Part shown: positions 34,753 to 43,054 of the stretch, in pieces
Layout: each line of letters opens with the position of its first letter
How positions within the stretch are numbered: position 1 is the first letter of the stretch
NCBI GenBank assembly: GCA_963664945.1
Contig: OY761822.1
Span: 2,852,001 to 2,916,000 of the forward strand
Origin: UBA6522 sp963664945
GTDB taxonomy: Bacteria; Pseudomonadota; Gammaproteobacteria; Steroidobacterales; Rariloculaceae
Direction: 5' to 3'
Length of the DNA stretch: 64,000 bases
Program-made: the position numbers and the translations under genes
The notes under the pieces: generated by a model
What the model was told of the DNA's origin: nothing
The model's input: the letters and a program-made list of their open reading frames with translations, nothing else
Database searches by the model: none

Positions 34753-36306
34753 GTGACAACAGCTCGTCCAATGGGGAAAAGTCTACGGCTGGCGCCGGTG
34801 GTGATCGCGGCCCTGTTGCTGTTGAACGCCGTCGTGGACCGGGCAGGGGCACAAGAGCCAGTCCCCCAAGGGCCAGTCCCCCAAGAGCCGGCGCCTCAAG
34901 AGTCCCCCAACGTGCTGCTCATCATTGTCGATGACCTTCGCCCGCAACTGGGCGCCTACGGTTTCGACATCATGCAAACTCCAAACATCGACCGTCTCGC
35001 CGAGGAGGGGCTGCTCTTCCGGCGAGCGTATGCCCAGTGGCCGGTGTGCGGCCCTTCGCGGGCCAGCCTGCTGAGCGGGCTGCGGCCCGACACCACCGGC
35101 ATCTACAACAACGGCCGGCGGCTGGATAGTTCAGACGCAGAGATTGTTTCCCTGCCGGCGCACTTCAGGCGCAACGGCTACCGGACGTACTCAGTCGGCA
35201 AGGTCTACCACGCCCGCAACGACGATCTGGACGCCTGGAGCCAAACGCCCTTCAATGCCGCGCCGAACGACGACAATTGGCAGGGATACGGGTCCCCCGA
35301 AACCCATGAGTTGAGGCTTGGCCTGTGGGAGGAAGCGTTGGCGGAGGATCTGGACGCGCTGTTCCACCAGTTCAACGCCGGCGCCGTGGAACGAGCGGAC
35401 CTGCCCGACAGCGAGTATCGCGACGGCAAGATCGCCGACTTGGCCGTGGAAGTGCTGCGCGAAAATGCCGGGCAGCCGTTCTTCGCCGCGGTGGGATTCG
35501 TCAAGCCGCACTTGCCGTTCGCCGCGCCGAACCGGTATTGGGACCTGTACGACCGCGCCGACCTGCAGCCGGCGGCAGACTTGGCCCGGCCCGAAGGCAC
35601 GACGGAAATTCCCTACATCTACAGCGAACTTGAGTCCTATCGGGGCATCGGCTTGGACGACGAACTGACCGAGGGGCAGGTGCTGGAGTTGATTCACGGA
35701 TACTACGCCGCGGTCAGTTTCATCGACGCCCAGGTCGGCAAGCTGCTGGACGAACTGGACCGCCTGGGCATCAGGAACAACACCATCGTCGCGCTCGTCG
35801 GAGACCACGGGTTCCACCTGGGCGAGCAGGGCATCTGGGCGAAGCACAGCCTGTTCGAGCTGTCGTCGCATACGCCGCTCATAGTCAGTGTCCCCGGACA
35901 GGAGACCGCCGGCGAGTCCACGGTCGCGCTGGTGGAACTGATCGACATCTACCCAAGCCTGGTGGAACTGGCCGGGCTCGATCCGTCGCCGCGCTTTGAC
36001 GGCGAGAGTTTCGCGCCGCTGATGAACGATCCGGACACGCTCTTCAAGGACGCGGCGCTGAGCCAGTATCGGCACTTCATGGAGCCGTACCGGGAGATCA
36101 TGGGCTACAGCATCCGTACGGATCGGCACCGGTTTTCGCTTTGGCGCGATAACGCGCGCGAGGGAGCGGCGTTCGCAAGAGAGCTATACGAACTGGGTTT
36201 CGAGGGACGCGAGTCGGTCAACCTTGCCGACGATCCGGCCTACGAGGTCGTGGTACAGGATTTGACGAATCGCATCGAATCGATGCTAAAGGAGCCCGCG
36301 CCGTAG
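34753..36306 (+). CDS. Exported sulfatase (iduronate-2-sulfatase-like, formylglycine type)
   Basis: 517 residues from the GTG at 34753; an ATG at 34771 begins the signal peptide more directly (GKSLRLAPVVIAALLLLNAV) and may be the true start. After a short proline-rich linker (QEPVPQGPVPQEPAPQ) comes the sulfatase core: metal Asp pair LIIVDDLRPQLGAYG, the CxPSR motif CGPSRASLLSG whose Cys becomes formylglycine, and the distal metal site GDHGFHLGEQG with WAKHS. It hydrolyses sulfate esters on glycans such as marine polysaccharides. No formylglycine-generating enzyme is encoded in the window. Confidence 0.94.
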   Translation: MTTARPMGKSLRLAPVVIAALLLLNAVVDRAGAQEPVPQGPVPQEPAPQESPNVLLIIVDDLRPQLGAYGFDIMQTPNIDRLAEEGLLFRRAYAQWPVCGPSRASLLSGLRPDTTGIYNNGRRLDSSDAEIVSLPAHFRRNGYRTYSVGKVYHARNDDLDAWSQTPFNAAPNDDNWQGYGSPETHELRLGLWEEALAEDLDALFHQFNAGAVERADLPDSEYRDGKIADLAVEVLRENAGQPFFAAVGFVKPHLPFAAPNRYWDLYDRADLQPAADLARPEGTTEIPYIYSELESYRGIGLDDELTEGQVLELIHGYYAAVSFIDAQVGKLLDELDRLGIRNNTIVALVGDHGFHLGEQGIWAKHSLFELSSHTPLIVSVPGQETAGESTVALVELIDIYPSLVELAGLDPSPRFDGESFAPLMNDPDTLFKDAALSQYRHFMEPYREIMGYSIRTDRHRFSLWRDNAREGAAFARELYELGFEGRESVNLADDPAYEVVVQDLTNRIESMLKEPAP

Positions 36307-36322
36307 GCGATGGAAACACGCC

Positions 36323-36354
36323 CTGGCAGCGGATGTCTTGCCATGCGCTGCCAG
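36323..36354 (+). terminator. Stem-loop after the sulfatase gene
   Basis: CTGGCAGCG (36323-36331) and CGCTGCCAG (36346-36354) form a perfect 9-bp stem 17 bases after the sulfatase stop, with a 14-base loop. No clear U run follows, so it may act as an mRNA 3'-end stabiliser or a weak terminator. Confidence 0.45.
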
Positions 36355-36499
36355 AGGCGCGACCGGCTTGCTCCGAGTTGGCGGGAACGTACGCGACAGG
36401 GCACTCCAACTTGCGCGAGTTACCGCTTGTGGCCAAGATACGCCGCAGGCTCAATCGTTTTTCGTCCAGTTTTCACTCAAACCAACCATGGGAAAATAA

Positions 36500-37063
36500 A
36501 TGAAGCACTATCTGTTCGGTTTCCTGGCATCCTTGGCCGTTGCTCTACCGTCGTACGCGGCGCTCCAGGCTGGCGACGATGCGCCCCTGTTCGAGGCGAC
36601 CGCGTCGCTGGCTGGCGAGGCGATGGATTTCTCGCTACGTGACGCCCTCGTCGAAGGCCCCGTCGTGGTTTATTTCTATCCCTCCGCGTATACGCGCGGC
36701 TGCAACATCCAGGCGCGTGAATTCGCCGACAACATGGAAGCGTTCAACGAGGCGGGCGCCAGCGTCATCGGGGTCTCGCTCGACAGTATCGAGCGGCTCA
36801 ACGACTTTTCCGCGGATCCCGAGTATTGCGCGGGCAAGCTTGCGGTCGCGTCCGATGCCAGCGGCGAGATCGCCAGATCGTATGACCTCAATATTCGCGA
36901 GGGCAATCCCGAGGCGACGGATACGCGCGGGGTCGCGATCGGCCACGATTTTGTCGAGCGCACGACCTTTATCGTGACGTCCGACGGCAAGATCGCGCGG
37001 ACGATCAGCGACCTTGCGCCAGCCGACAACGTTCTGCAGGCGCTGGAAGCGGTTCAGCAGTAA
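36500..37063 (+). CDS. Exported peroxiredoxin (AhpC/Bcp-like)
   Basis: 187 residues with a signal peptide (KHYLFGFLASLAVALPSYA). Thioredoxin fold with the peroxidatic motif PxxxTxxC as PSAYTRGC in FYPSAYTRGCNIQAREF, and a single downstream Cys (SADPEYCAGKL) that could act as resolving Cys. It reduces hydrogen peroxide or organic peroxides, here in the periplasm. It converges on a redoxin gene on the other strand, separated by about 120 bp, so two thiol-based oxidoreductases sit tail to tail. Confidence 0.92.
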   Translation: MKHYLFGFLASLAVALPSYAALQAGDDAPLFEATASLAGEAMDFSLRDALVEGPVVVYFYPSAYTRGCNIQAREFADNMEAFNEAGASVIGVSLDSIERLNDFSADPEYCAGKLAVASDASGEIARSYDLNIREGNPEATDTRGVAIGHDFVERTTFIVTSDGKIARTISDLAPADNVLQALEAVQQ

Positions 37064-37180
37064 GTAGCAATAGCAGTAAGTTGCAATTGTTGCCGCGGCC
37101 TCTCGCGCAGTCGGGGGGCGCAGGCCCACGGGGGCAAGCAGGAGGGGCGCTACGCGCGCCTCGCCCCGTTCGCGCCCTTG

Positions 37181-37798
37181 CTACAGCACCTGCCGGGCGT
37201 AGTTGAGGACGCCTTCTCCGTCCACGCGGATTCGGTAAGATTCGACGAATATCTTGCCGACGATCTCCTGCTGGGGATTGACCACGAACACGCCCGGGTG
37301 GGGGATGCCGTATGTCCTGTCTCCCGGCTGGTTGTCTTCGTTCAGAATGCCGAGCGCCACCATGGTTGCGGTGTCGATATCGGAGATGAACGGATAGGTG
37401 ATCCCTTCGGCGTCGATGAAATCCTGTTGCAGTTCCGGGGTGTCGTAGGTGATGACGACGATGCCGATTCCGGCCTGTTCAAAAGCATCCACGTGCTGTT
37501 GCAGCTCCACGAGCTGGTTCTTGCAGAAGGGTCACCAGTTGGCCGAGCGATTGGCGATGAAGATGGCGCCATTTTCGCCCATGAACCCGTCGATCGAGGA
37601 TATTTCCTCGCCTTGGTAGAGCGCGCGTATCGGCGGAAATTGCTCGCCGATGGCCAGACCCGGATCGTACCCGTCGGTATCCTCGGCGATGAACATGTTG
37701 TCCAGGTTCGGCTGAGCCATGAGCTGAGGACTCCAGGACCAGGCCAACGCCGCCGACAGCGCTGCGCCCGTTGCCAGGGAACGCCAGTTATTCTTCAT
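37181..37798 (-). CDS. Exported redoxin with an in-frame UGA at the first CxxC cysteine: candidate selenoprotein
   Basis: Read through the TGA at 37534-37532, the gene is one 205-residue frame starting MKNNWRSLATGAALSAALAW (signal peptide). The first part ends FIANRSANW, the TGA follows, then PFCKNQLVELQQHVDAF. Homologous redoxins read W-C-P-F-C-K here, so the UGA replaces exactly the attacking Cys of a CxxC site, giving UxxC. Downstream the fold is intact to the natural stop (GIGIVVITYDTPELQQDF, YPFISDIDTATM, YGIPHPGVFVVN) with no frameshift or other stop. A 6-bp hairpin lies 15 bases after the UGA. Selenocysteine insertion is the best explanation; a single Cys-to-stop mutation making a pseudogene is the alternative. 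No sel genes are in the window. Confidence 0.75.
37502..37516 (-). promoter_or_regulatory. SECIS-like hairpin downstream of the in-frame UGA
   Basis: In the mRNA, CAGCUC (37516-37511) pairs perfectly with GAGCUG (37507-37502), leaving a 3-base GUG loop. The loop lies 21-24 bases after the UGA, inside the range known for bacterial SECIS elements, and has the G and U expected at the apex. A lower 3-bp helix (UGC with GCA) is possible across an internal loop. The stem is short and could be chance in a GC-rich gene. Confidence 0.45.
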
Positions 37799-37872
37799 GA
37801 TCTTGCCTCCGGCATTTGACTACGCCGCTGACCTTCGATTCTCACCGGTCTCGACACGAACTACAAGCGATT

Positions 37873-38015
37873 CACCGTCAATTCAGCAATTCCCGCCAAG
37901 CGCCGAGAGTCCCGGCAATTACCTCCTGGATCACGCCCCAATGGCGAATTTCGCCGTTTATTGGGGCCAAAACGGATGAGCGGGCGTCGTTAGCGGGAAT
38001 TGCTGACGTCAATTC
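37873..38015. repeat. Palindromic repeat family 1, copy A (core about 37885-38002)
   Basis: A 118-bp non-coding element with inverted ends AGCAATTCCCGC(C)AA and TTAGCGGGAATTG and an internal palindrome GGCGAATTTCGCC. It is about 90% alike by eye to copy B (46.9 kb, opposite orientation) and clearly related to copy C (52.0 kb). It is flanked by CGTCAATTC on both sides (37876-37884 and 38007-38015), a partly decayed target duplication. It lies between the redoxin and the LhgO-like gene. Confidence 0.85.
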
Positions 38016-38048
38016 GAGCTGCAGCGCAATGATCGGCTGGATGGAGCG

Positions 38049-39155
38049 TTAGTGCTCCAACATTTGCGAAACGCGTTCGGCGATCGCAAGCGAAGACGTG
38101 AGGCCCGGCGATTCGATGCCGTACAGGTTGACAAGCCCCGGTACCCCATGCGCATCGGCGCCCTGGATCACGAAGTCGCCCGGCGGGTCGCCGGGTCGAA
38201 TGAGCTTGGGCCGTACGCCCGCGTATCCGGGCGCCAGCCGGTCGCGATCGACCTCGGGCCAATAGTCTCGTATGGCGTCGAAGAACCGGTCCCGGCGCGA
38301 TGCATCCACCGAATAGTCCGGTGCATCGATCCACTGGACATCCGGACCGAAGCGCGCCTGGCCAAGCAGATCCAGGGTGACGTGCACACCCAGTCCGCCG
38401 GGTTCCGGCACCGGGTAGACAAGATGTTGAAACGGATGCTTGCCGCGATAGATGAAGTAGTTGCCCTTGGCGAAGCGTATGCGGGGGATATCGCGGGGCG
38501 CCAGACCTTCGACGAGCCGGGCAACATGTCCCGCCGCCAGTCCGGCTGAATTGATCAGTACCCGCGCACGAACGTCGACCGATTCGTCCACCGATCGGAT
38601 ACGCAATGTGAAGCCTTTGCGTTCCACCCGGCCTCGCAGGAATTCGCAGCGCAGGGCGACCGTGCCGCCGGCTGCTTCGAGGTCGCCCTGAAAGGACATC
38701 ATCAATTCGTGACTGTCGACAATGCCGGTGGAGGGCGAAGTAAGGGCGGAGGTGCAAACGATCCCGGGTTCCAGTACCGCTGCACCGGCGCGATCCACAA
38801 TGGTCAGATCGTCGACCCCGCTTGCCTGCCCCAGCGCCTGGATCGCCTCCAGTTCCGCGTGCTGGGCTTCGTTGGCCGCCACGATCAATTTGCCGCAACG
38901 TTTATGGCGGATCGATCGATCCCGGCAGTAGCGATACAGCAGTTCCTTGCCGCGAACGCACAGCTTCGCCTTCATGCTGTCGGGAGGGTAGTGGATGCCT
39001 GCATGGATGACCTCGGAATTGCGCGAGGAGGTCTCCTCACCGATCCGCGCATGCCGTTCGATCACGAGCACGTCGCGGCCTTCGAGTGCGAGCGCCCGGG
39101 CGATGGCGAGACCCGCAACGCCCGCGCCGATCACTACCGCGTTCTGTGATTCCAT
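38049..39155 (-). CDS. FAD-dependent oxidoreductase, LhgO/DAO family (L-2-hydroxyglutarate dehydrogenase-like)
   Basis: 368 residues, cytoplasmic. N-terminal FAD-binding motif VVIGAGVAGLAIARALA, then the family segment EETSSRNSEVIHAGIHYPPDS, KRCGKLIVA, the substrate-domain SPSTGIVDSHELM and the C-terminal GVRPKLIRPG and LYGIESPGLTSSLAIAE, which close the FAD site. Best match by motif is L-2-hydroxyglutarate oxidase/dehydrogenase, which returns L-2-hydroxyglutarate to 2-oxoglutarate. Related glycine-oxidase-like substrates cannot be excluded. Confidence 0.88.
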   Translation of the reverse strand: MESQNAVVIGAGVAGLAIARALALEGRDVLVIERHARIGEETSSRNSEVIHAGIHYPPDSMKAKLCVRGKELLYRYCRDRSIRHKRCGKLIVAANEAQHAELEAIQALGQASGVDDLTIVDRAGAAVLEPGIVCTSALTSPSTGIVDSHELMMSFQGDLEAAGGTVALRCEFLRGRVERKGFTLRIRSVDESVDVRARVLINSAGLAAGHVARLVEGLAPRDIPRIRFAKGNYFIYRGKHPFQHLVYPVPEPGGLGVHVTLDLLGQARFGPDVQWIDAPDYSVDASRRDRFFDAIRDYWPEVDRDRLAPGYAGVRPKLIRPGDPPGDFVIQGADAHGVPGLVNLYGIESPGLTSSLAIAERVSQMLEH

Positions 39156-39225
39156 GCGCGGATACTAGCAGTCCGCGGCAAGAGTACCGCGTCGCATCGG
39201 GACCGGCGATGCGCCCGCCCGGCAA

Positions 39226-39283
39226 GGAGCGAGGAGCGAGGAGGGAGGAGGGAGGAGGGAGGAGCGAGCAAGGAGGACGGAGG
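39226..39283. repeat. Polypurine tract of GGAGGGA-type repeats
   Basis: Nearly 60 bases of almost pure G and A on the plus strand, built from GCGAGGA and repeated GGAGGGA units. It lies between the divergent LhgO and GST genes. Such mirror-like purine tracts can form triplex DNA and slip in replication, and contain many pseudo Shine-Dalgarno sequences. Confidence 0.85.
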
Positions 39284-39372
39284 CTATCGGGAATATTCGA
39301 CCGGCGATGCATGCCGGCCACTCGGTACGGCGATTAAGGTATTCTGAGCGCTCGAACCGAGGAGATCCTCTA

Positions 39373-40191
39373 TTGAACAATCCCAGGTACTGGGCCTCCC
39401 AATGGTATGCGACGAAGTTTGCCGAAGAGCCCTGGCCCGGGGGCTGGTATTGGCACGATCAGCAATACAACTGGCACGGTCCCTACGAATCCGAGCACGC
39501 TGCCGCGGATGCGCTGAAGACCCATCTGGAGTCCGAACGCGAAGCCAGCGATGCGCACGAACTAACCCGGCCGCAATTCGAGCTCTACTATCACCCGCTG
39601 TCGACTTACTCGCAGAAAGTCTTGATAGCCATTTACGAGAAGAACCTCGTGTTCAAGCCGCATATCGTCAATCTGATGGCGGAAGGGGAGCGCGAGCAGT
39701 ACCGAAGGATTTATCCACTCGGGAAGATCCCGTTGATCGTGCTCAATCACGGGCCGCTCATTCCGGAGTCCAGCATCATCATCGAGTATCTGGAGAGCCT
39801 CGGGGGCGCGCCGCTGATTTCGAGCAATCCGGACGTTGCGCGCAAGACGCGATTCAAGGATCGGTTCATCGACTTTTATCTGACCGATTCCGTGGGCGCG
39901 TTGTTCAGCGAGAGCCGCAAGCCGGAGGGCGAGCGCGACAAACGGAAAATTGAAACGGCCCGCTATCGTTCGACGGCGGTGTATGACTTCCTGGAATACG
40001 AATTGCGCGCAAGCGAGTGGGCAAACGGGGACGAATTTTCGTTGTCGGACTGTGCGGCCGGGGCAGCGTTCTGCTACGCCGCAGAGTACATGCCCTTTGA
40101 CGGGTACCCTGTCGTTTCAGCCTATGCCGAGCGCTTGGCGAAACGGCCTTCGGTACGGCGCGTTCGCGATGAGGTGTCGGCACAGCGGTAG
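39373..40191 (+). CDS. Glutathione S-transferase-family protein with N-terminal extension
   Basis: 272 residues from the TTG at 39373, which follows GAGGAG; codons upstream in frame lack protein-like character. Residues 1-60 form an aromatic-rich segment (WYATKFAEEPWPGGWYWHDQ, then YNWHGPYESEHAAADALKTH) not found in ordinary GSTs. From about 68 on comes the thioredoxin-like GST N-domain (FELYYHPLSTYSQKVLIA, LGKIPLIVLNHGPLIPESSI) and the helical C-domain (EFSLSDCAAGAAFCYAAEY). It should bind glutathione and act in detoxification or aromatic catabolism. The extension may be a separate small domain fused in frame. Confidence 0.88.
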   Translation: MNNPRYWASQWYATKFAEEPWPGGWYWHDQQYNWHGPYESEHAAADALKTHLESEREASDAHELTRPQFELYYHPLSTYSQKVLIAIYEKNLVFKPHIVNLMAEGEREQYRRIYPLGKIPLIVLNHGPLIPESSIIIEYLESLGGAPLISSNPDVARKTRFKDRFIDFYLTDSVGALFSESRKPEGERDKRKIETARYRSTAVYDFLEYELRASEWANGDEFSLSDCAAGAAFCYAAEYMPFDGYPVVSAYAERLAKRPSVRRVRDEVSAQR

Positions 40192-40388
40192 ATTCCGCGG
40201 GTCGGCCAAAGCGGCGATGACCGTCTCAGTGCCATCGGGCCCGGGTGTCGACGGGTTGTGAGCTTCCGGGCGATGATCTTACAAATGAGTTTGACGCCTG
40301 ACACGGCGCTTCAGCCGACGGCCAACCCGCCACACTGTTTGCCCGCGGCTGAGGTAAGTCGTTTTGCCTCAAGAGGAGGAGAGGGTCC

Positions 40389-40574
40389 ATGGCAATAGCG
40401 AAAGAGAAAATGAAAGCGGTAATCGAGTCGCAGCCAGATGATGCGACGTATGAGGAAATCCTGCGCGAACTAGCGTTCGAACGTATGGTGGAGCGTGGTC
40501 TTGTGAATTCTAGAGAAGGTCATGTGATATCCAATGAGAAAATGGAGCGCCGCATCCGGTCATGGCAGAGATAA
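40389..40574 (+). CDS. Antitoxin of a disrupted ParE/RelE-type toxin-antitoxin pair
   Basis: 61 residues with a strong upstream GAGGAGGA site. It is small and highly charged (AKEKMKAVIESQPDDATYEE, then ILRELAFERMVERGLV and NEKMERRIRSW), as expected for an antitoxin whose C-terminal helix wraps a toxin. Its stop overlaps the start of the toxin gene by 13 bases. Because the toxin is split by an insertion sequence, this antitoxin is now an orphan. Family by sequence alone is uncertain; context defines it. Confidence 0.75.
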   Translation: MAIAKEKMKAVIESQPDDATYEEILRELAFERMVERGLVNSREGHVISNEKMERRIRSWQR

Positions 40575-40664
40575 GATGGACAAGAGAGGCAGAAACATGG
40601 CTAAAGGACATCCACGATTATATCGCCCAAGACAATCCCGATGCAGCAGTCAGGGTTCTTGAAG

Positions 40665-42791
40665 CAGGGCTCTCCAAAAGTCGGGGCGTATAGCCTGAGG
40701 CTGTAAACGGTGAGGGAAGCGGTCAGGCTGTGCAAGGTCTGGCTATTCAGAAGTCGTTGTGGCATAAAGGGGGTCATGGTGATCTCGGTGTTTTCCCGTG
40801 GCCGGTTGAAGTTGCGCGATGTGTGGGTGCGCCCGGTGCGCGGCGTGGCGGAGCGGCGGCGTTGGGACGCGCTGATGAGGGAGTTTCACTATTTGCCGTA
40901 CAAGGGATTGTTCGGTCAGTCGCTGCGTCACGTGGCGGTATGCGGCGGGAGCCGGGTTGCGCTGCTGGGCTGGACGGCGGGCGCGTTCAAGGTCGGGGTT
41001 CGGGACGAGTGGCTGGGTTGGCCGCCGGAGCGGCAGTTTCGGCGGCTGAAGCTGATCGCGAACAACAGCCGTTTCGCGTTGCTGGTGGGCAAGGGGGAGG
41101 TACGCAACCTGGCCTCTCGGGTGCTGGGTCTGAGTCTGCGCCGGCTGTCGGGGGACATGCGCGCGATGCACGGTTTCCCGGTGCTGTTGGCGGAGACGTT
41201 CGTGGACCCGTCGCGGTTTTCGGGGGTTTGCTACCGGGCGTCGAACTGGCGGATGCTGGGCCTGACGCGCGGTTATTCGCGGGTGTACGGCAGCCCGGCG
41301 CGGTGGCGCGAGCACGGCCAGCCCAAGGAGGTTTACGTGTACGAGCTTGAAGCCGGCGCCCGCGAGGCGCTACGCGATGGGCGCGAGCCCGTGGAGGTGC
41401 GCGAGGCGCCGATGCCGGCGGGGCAATTGCGCAGTCTTCACGACTTTCTCGGGGAGATGGAGGATTTTCGCAAACGGCGCGGGCAGCGCTACAGCTTGGC
41501 GAGCTACCTGACGATCATGATCGCGGCGCGCCTGGCCGGGTATCGCGGCGTGAGCGCGTTCGGGGAGTTCGCCGCCCGGCTCGACGAGGCGCAGCGCCGT
41601 GCGGTGGGCGGGTTCTTCAGCCCGACGCGCCAGTGCTACACAGTGCCCGCTGCCTCGACCTTCCATTACATCCTCTCGAAGCTGCCGCCGGACACTCTGG
41701 ATCGGGCGCTGCGCGCCTGGAGCGCCCAGCATGCCGGGCTTGCGCCGGTGGCCATGGACGGCAAGGACGTGCGCGGCGCCTCCAGGCGGACCGAGGGCGA
41801 ACGCCAGATGATGGTGGCCGCGGTGGAGCACGGCAGCGGCCTGGTGCTCGGGCAGGTGCGCATCGGCGCCAAAAGCAACGAGATCCCGGCGGTGCGCGAA
41901 CTGGCGCGGCAACTGGACCTCGCCGGGCGCGTCGTCACGCTCGACGCCATCCACGCCCAACACGACACGGCGCGCTGCTTGGTGGAGGAGTGCAAGGCCG
42001 ACTACGCGATCACCGCCGTGAAGGGCAACCAGCCGAGCATTCGCGAGGACCTGGCGGACATCGACTGGAGCCAGGCGCGCTGGAGCGCCGAGGCGCTGCA
42101 CAAGGCCCATGGGCGGCTGGAGACCCGCCGCTGCGCGGCCTTCGACCTCACGCCCGCCAAGTGGGACGGGCGGTGCGATCTGCCCGCACGCCGTCAGGCG
42201 CTGCGCGTGCAGCGCGAGCGCGTCGTGGTCAAGACCGGGGAAAGCACCCGCGAGATCGCCTACGGGCTCACCTCGCTCGGCGTCGAGGAGGCCGGACCCG
42301 ACGAACTGTTGAACATCGTGCGCCGCCACTGGGAAGTGGAGAACCGGGTTCACTACGTGCGCGACTTCAGCTACGACGAGGACCGCTGCCGCGCCGCGGC
42401 CGGGCATCTGCCGCAAAACCTGGCGGCGCTCAGCAACGCCGCGATCTCCATCGTGCGCGCGATCGGCCACTTCGACTACATCCCCCAGGCAAACCGCCAC
42501 TACGCCGCACGCCCGCAGGATGCGCTCGACGCCATCCTGACCCCCGCGCCGCCCTGACCGGGCACCCCGCGGACCCCCGACGGCGCACCGCCCGGCCGCG
42601 CCGCGGCATCCCCGTGCGCGCCGCGCCTACTCAGCGCCCAGGCACCAACCCATACCCCCGAGCAAACCCGCTCAACGCCTCCCCACCGCCCTGGACCGAC
42701 CGGCGACCCCTCCGCTACAGCCACACATCCCCGTCGGACCCATCGCTCAGCCTCACCGGAACCAACCGGACCGGGACTTTTGGATAGGCCT
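40665..42791 (+). mobile_element. ISAs1-like insertion sequence, about 2.13 kb, with target duplication
   Basis: Bounded by inverted ends: AGGGCTCTCCAAAAGTC on the left (from 40666) and the complement of GACTTTTGGATAGGCCT on the right (to 42791), agreeing at 15 of 17 positions. An 11-base direct repeat GGTTCTTGAAG flanks it (40654-40664 and 42792-42802). The element is longer than typical 1.2-1.5-kb ISAs1 members because its transposase has an extra N-terminal domain. About 230 bp after the transposase is non-coding. Confidence 0.92.
40710..42557 (+). CDS. Transposase: DruA-like DUF4338 domain fused to an ISAs1 DDE domain
   Basis: Up to 615 residues from GTG 40710; ATG 40776 is another possible start. 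The N-terminal part (about 40-210) matches DUF4338: MREFHYLPYKGLFGQSLRHV, WLGWPPERQFRRLKLIANNS, NLASRVLGLSLRRLSGD, LAETFVDPSRFSGVCYRASN and GLTRGYSRVYG. DUF4338 is the defining domain of DruA in the Druantia anti-phage system. From about 235 on it is an ISAs1-type DDE transposase (LASYLTIMIAARLAGYRG, VAMDGKDVRGASRR, VVTLDAIHAQHDTARCLVEE, VKGNQPSIREDL, HWEVENRVHYVRDFSYDEDR) with catalytic Asp, Asp and Glu in place. Likely active. Confidence 0.9.
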   Translation: MREAVRLCKVWLFRSRCGIKGVMVISVFSRGRLKLRDVWVRPVRGVAERRRWDALMREFHYLPYKGLFGQSLRHVAVCGGSRVALLGWTAGAFKVGVRDEWLGWPPERQFRRLKLIANNSRFALLVGKGEVRNLASRVLGLSLRRLSGDMRAMHGFPVLLAETFVDPSRFSGVCYRASNWRMLGLTRGYSRVYGSPARWREHGQPKEVYVYELEAGAREALRDGREPVEVREAPMPAGQLRSLHDFLGEMEDFRKRRGQRYSLASYLTIMIAARLAGYRGVSAFGEFAARLDEAQRRAVGGFFSPTRQCYTVPAASTFHYILSKLPPDTLDRALRAWSAQHAGLAPVAMDGKDVRGASRRTEGERQMMVAAVEHGSGLVLGQVRIGAKSNEIPAVRELARQLDLAGRVVTLDAIHAQHDTARCLVEECKADYAITAVKGNQPSIREDLADIDWSQARWSAEALHKAHGRLETRRCAAFDLTPAKWDGRCDLPARRQALRVQRERVVVKTGESTREIAYGLTSLGVEEAGPDELLNIVRRHWEVENRVHYVRDFSYDEDRCRAAAGHLPQNLAALSNAAISIVRAIGHFDYIPQANRHYAARPQDALDAILTPAPP

Positions 42792-43054
42792 GGTTCTTGA
42801 AGGGATATATGAAAAGGCACAATTAATCAGGGAATATCCAGAGTCAGGTTATAAGTACCGTTCTGCATCGGAAGGCGAGATTCGCATATTGCTCTATGGA
42901 CATTACAGAATTGCGTATCTGTTGGCGGACAATGCGCCAATTGATATTCTCGGCGTCTTTCATGGTGCGATGGAAATAGATCGATACCTTCTATGAGAGA
43001 GAACTTGCTACGACATTCAAGCGGACACTGTTCGGCGGGTGCTCGCCCTTGGGG

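Larger units (their letters stand above)
40562..42996 (+). pseudogene. ParE/RelE-family toxin gene split by an insertion sequence
   Basis: The 5' part (40562-40664) encodes MAEIRWTREAETWLKDIHDY and on to AAVRVLE; the 3' part (42792-42996) resumes with VLEGIYEKAQLIREYPE, then EIRILLYGHYRIAYLL and a natural stop at 42994. Joined across the 11-bp duplication GGTTCTTGAAG, they restore one uninterrupted reading frame of about 98 residues with the ParE/RelE fold (RxAxxWL start, YKYR..EIRIL..Y central strands, ILGVFHGAM end). The gene was intact when the IS inserted and neither half has decayed, so the insertion is recent. Confidence 0.92.

Noticed and set aside
37532..37798. Treating the redoxin as two separate genes (88 and 109 residues)
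   Set aside because: Both parts are in one frame, the second has no own start signal, and they join at the catalytic site of a single fold.
41370..42500. Long minus-strand frame opposite the transposase
   Set aside because: Antisense shadow of a well-recognised DDE transposase in GC-rich DNA.
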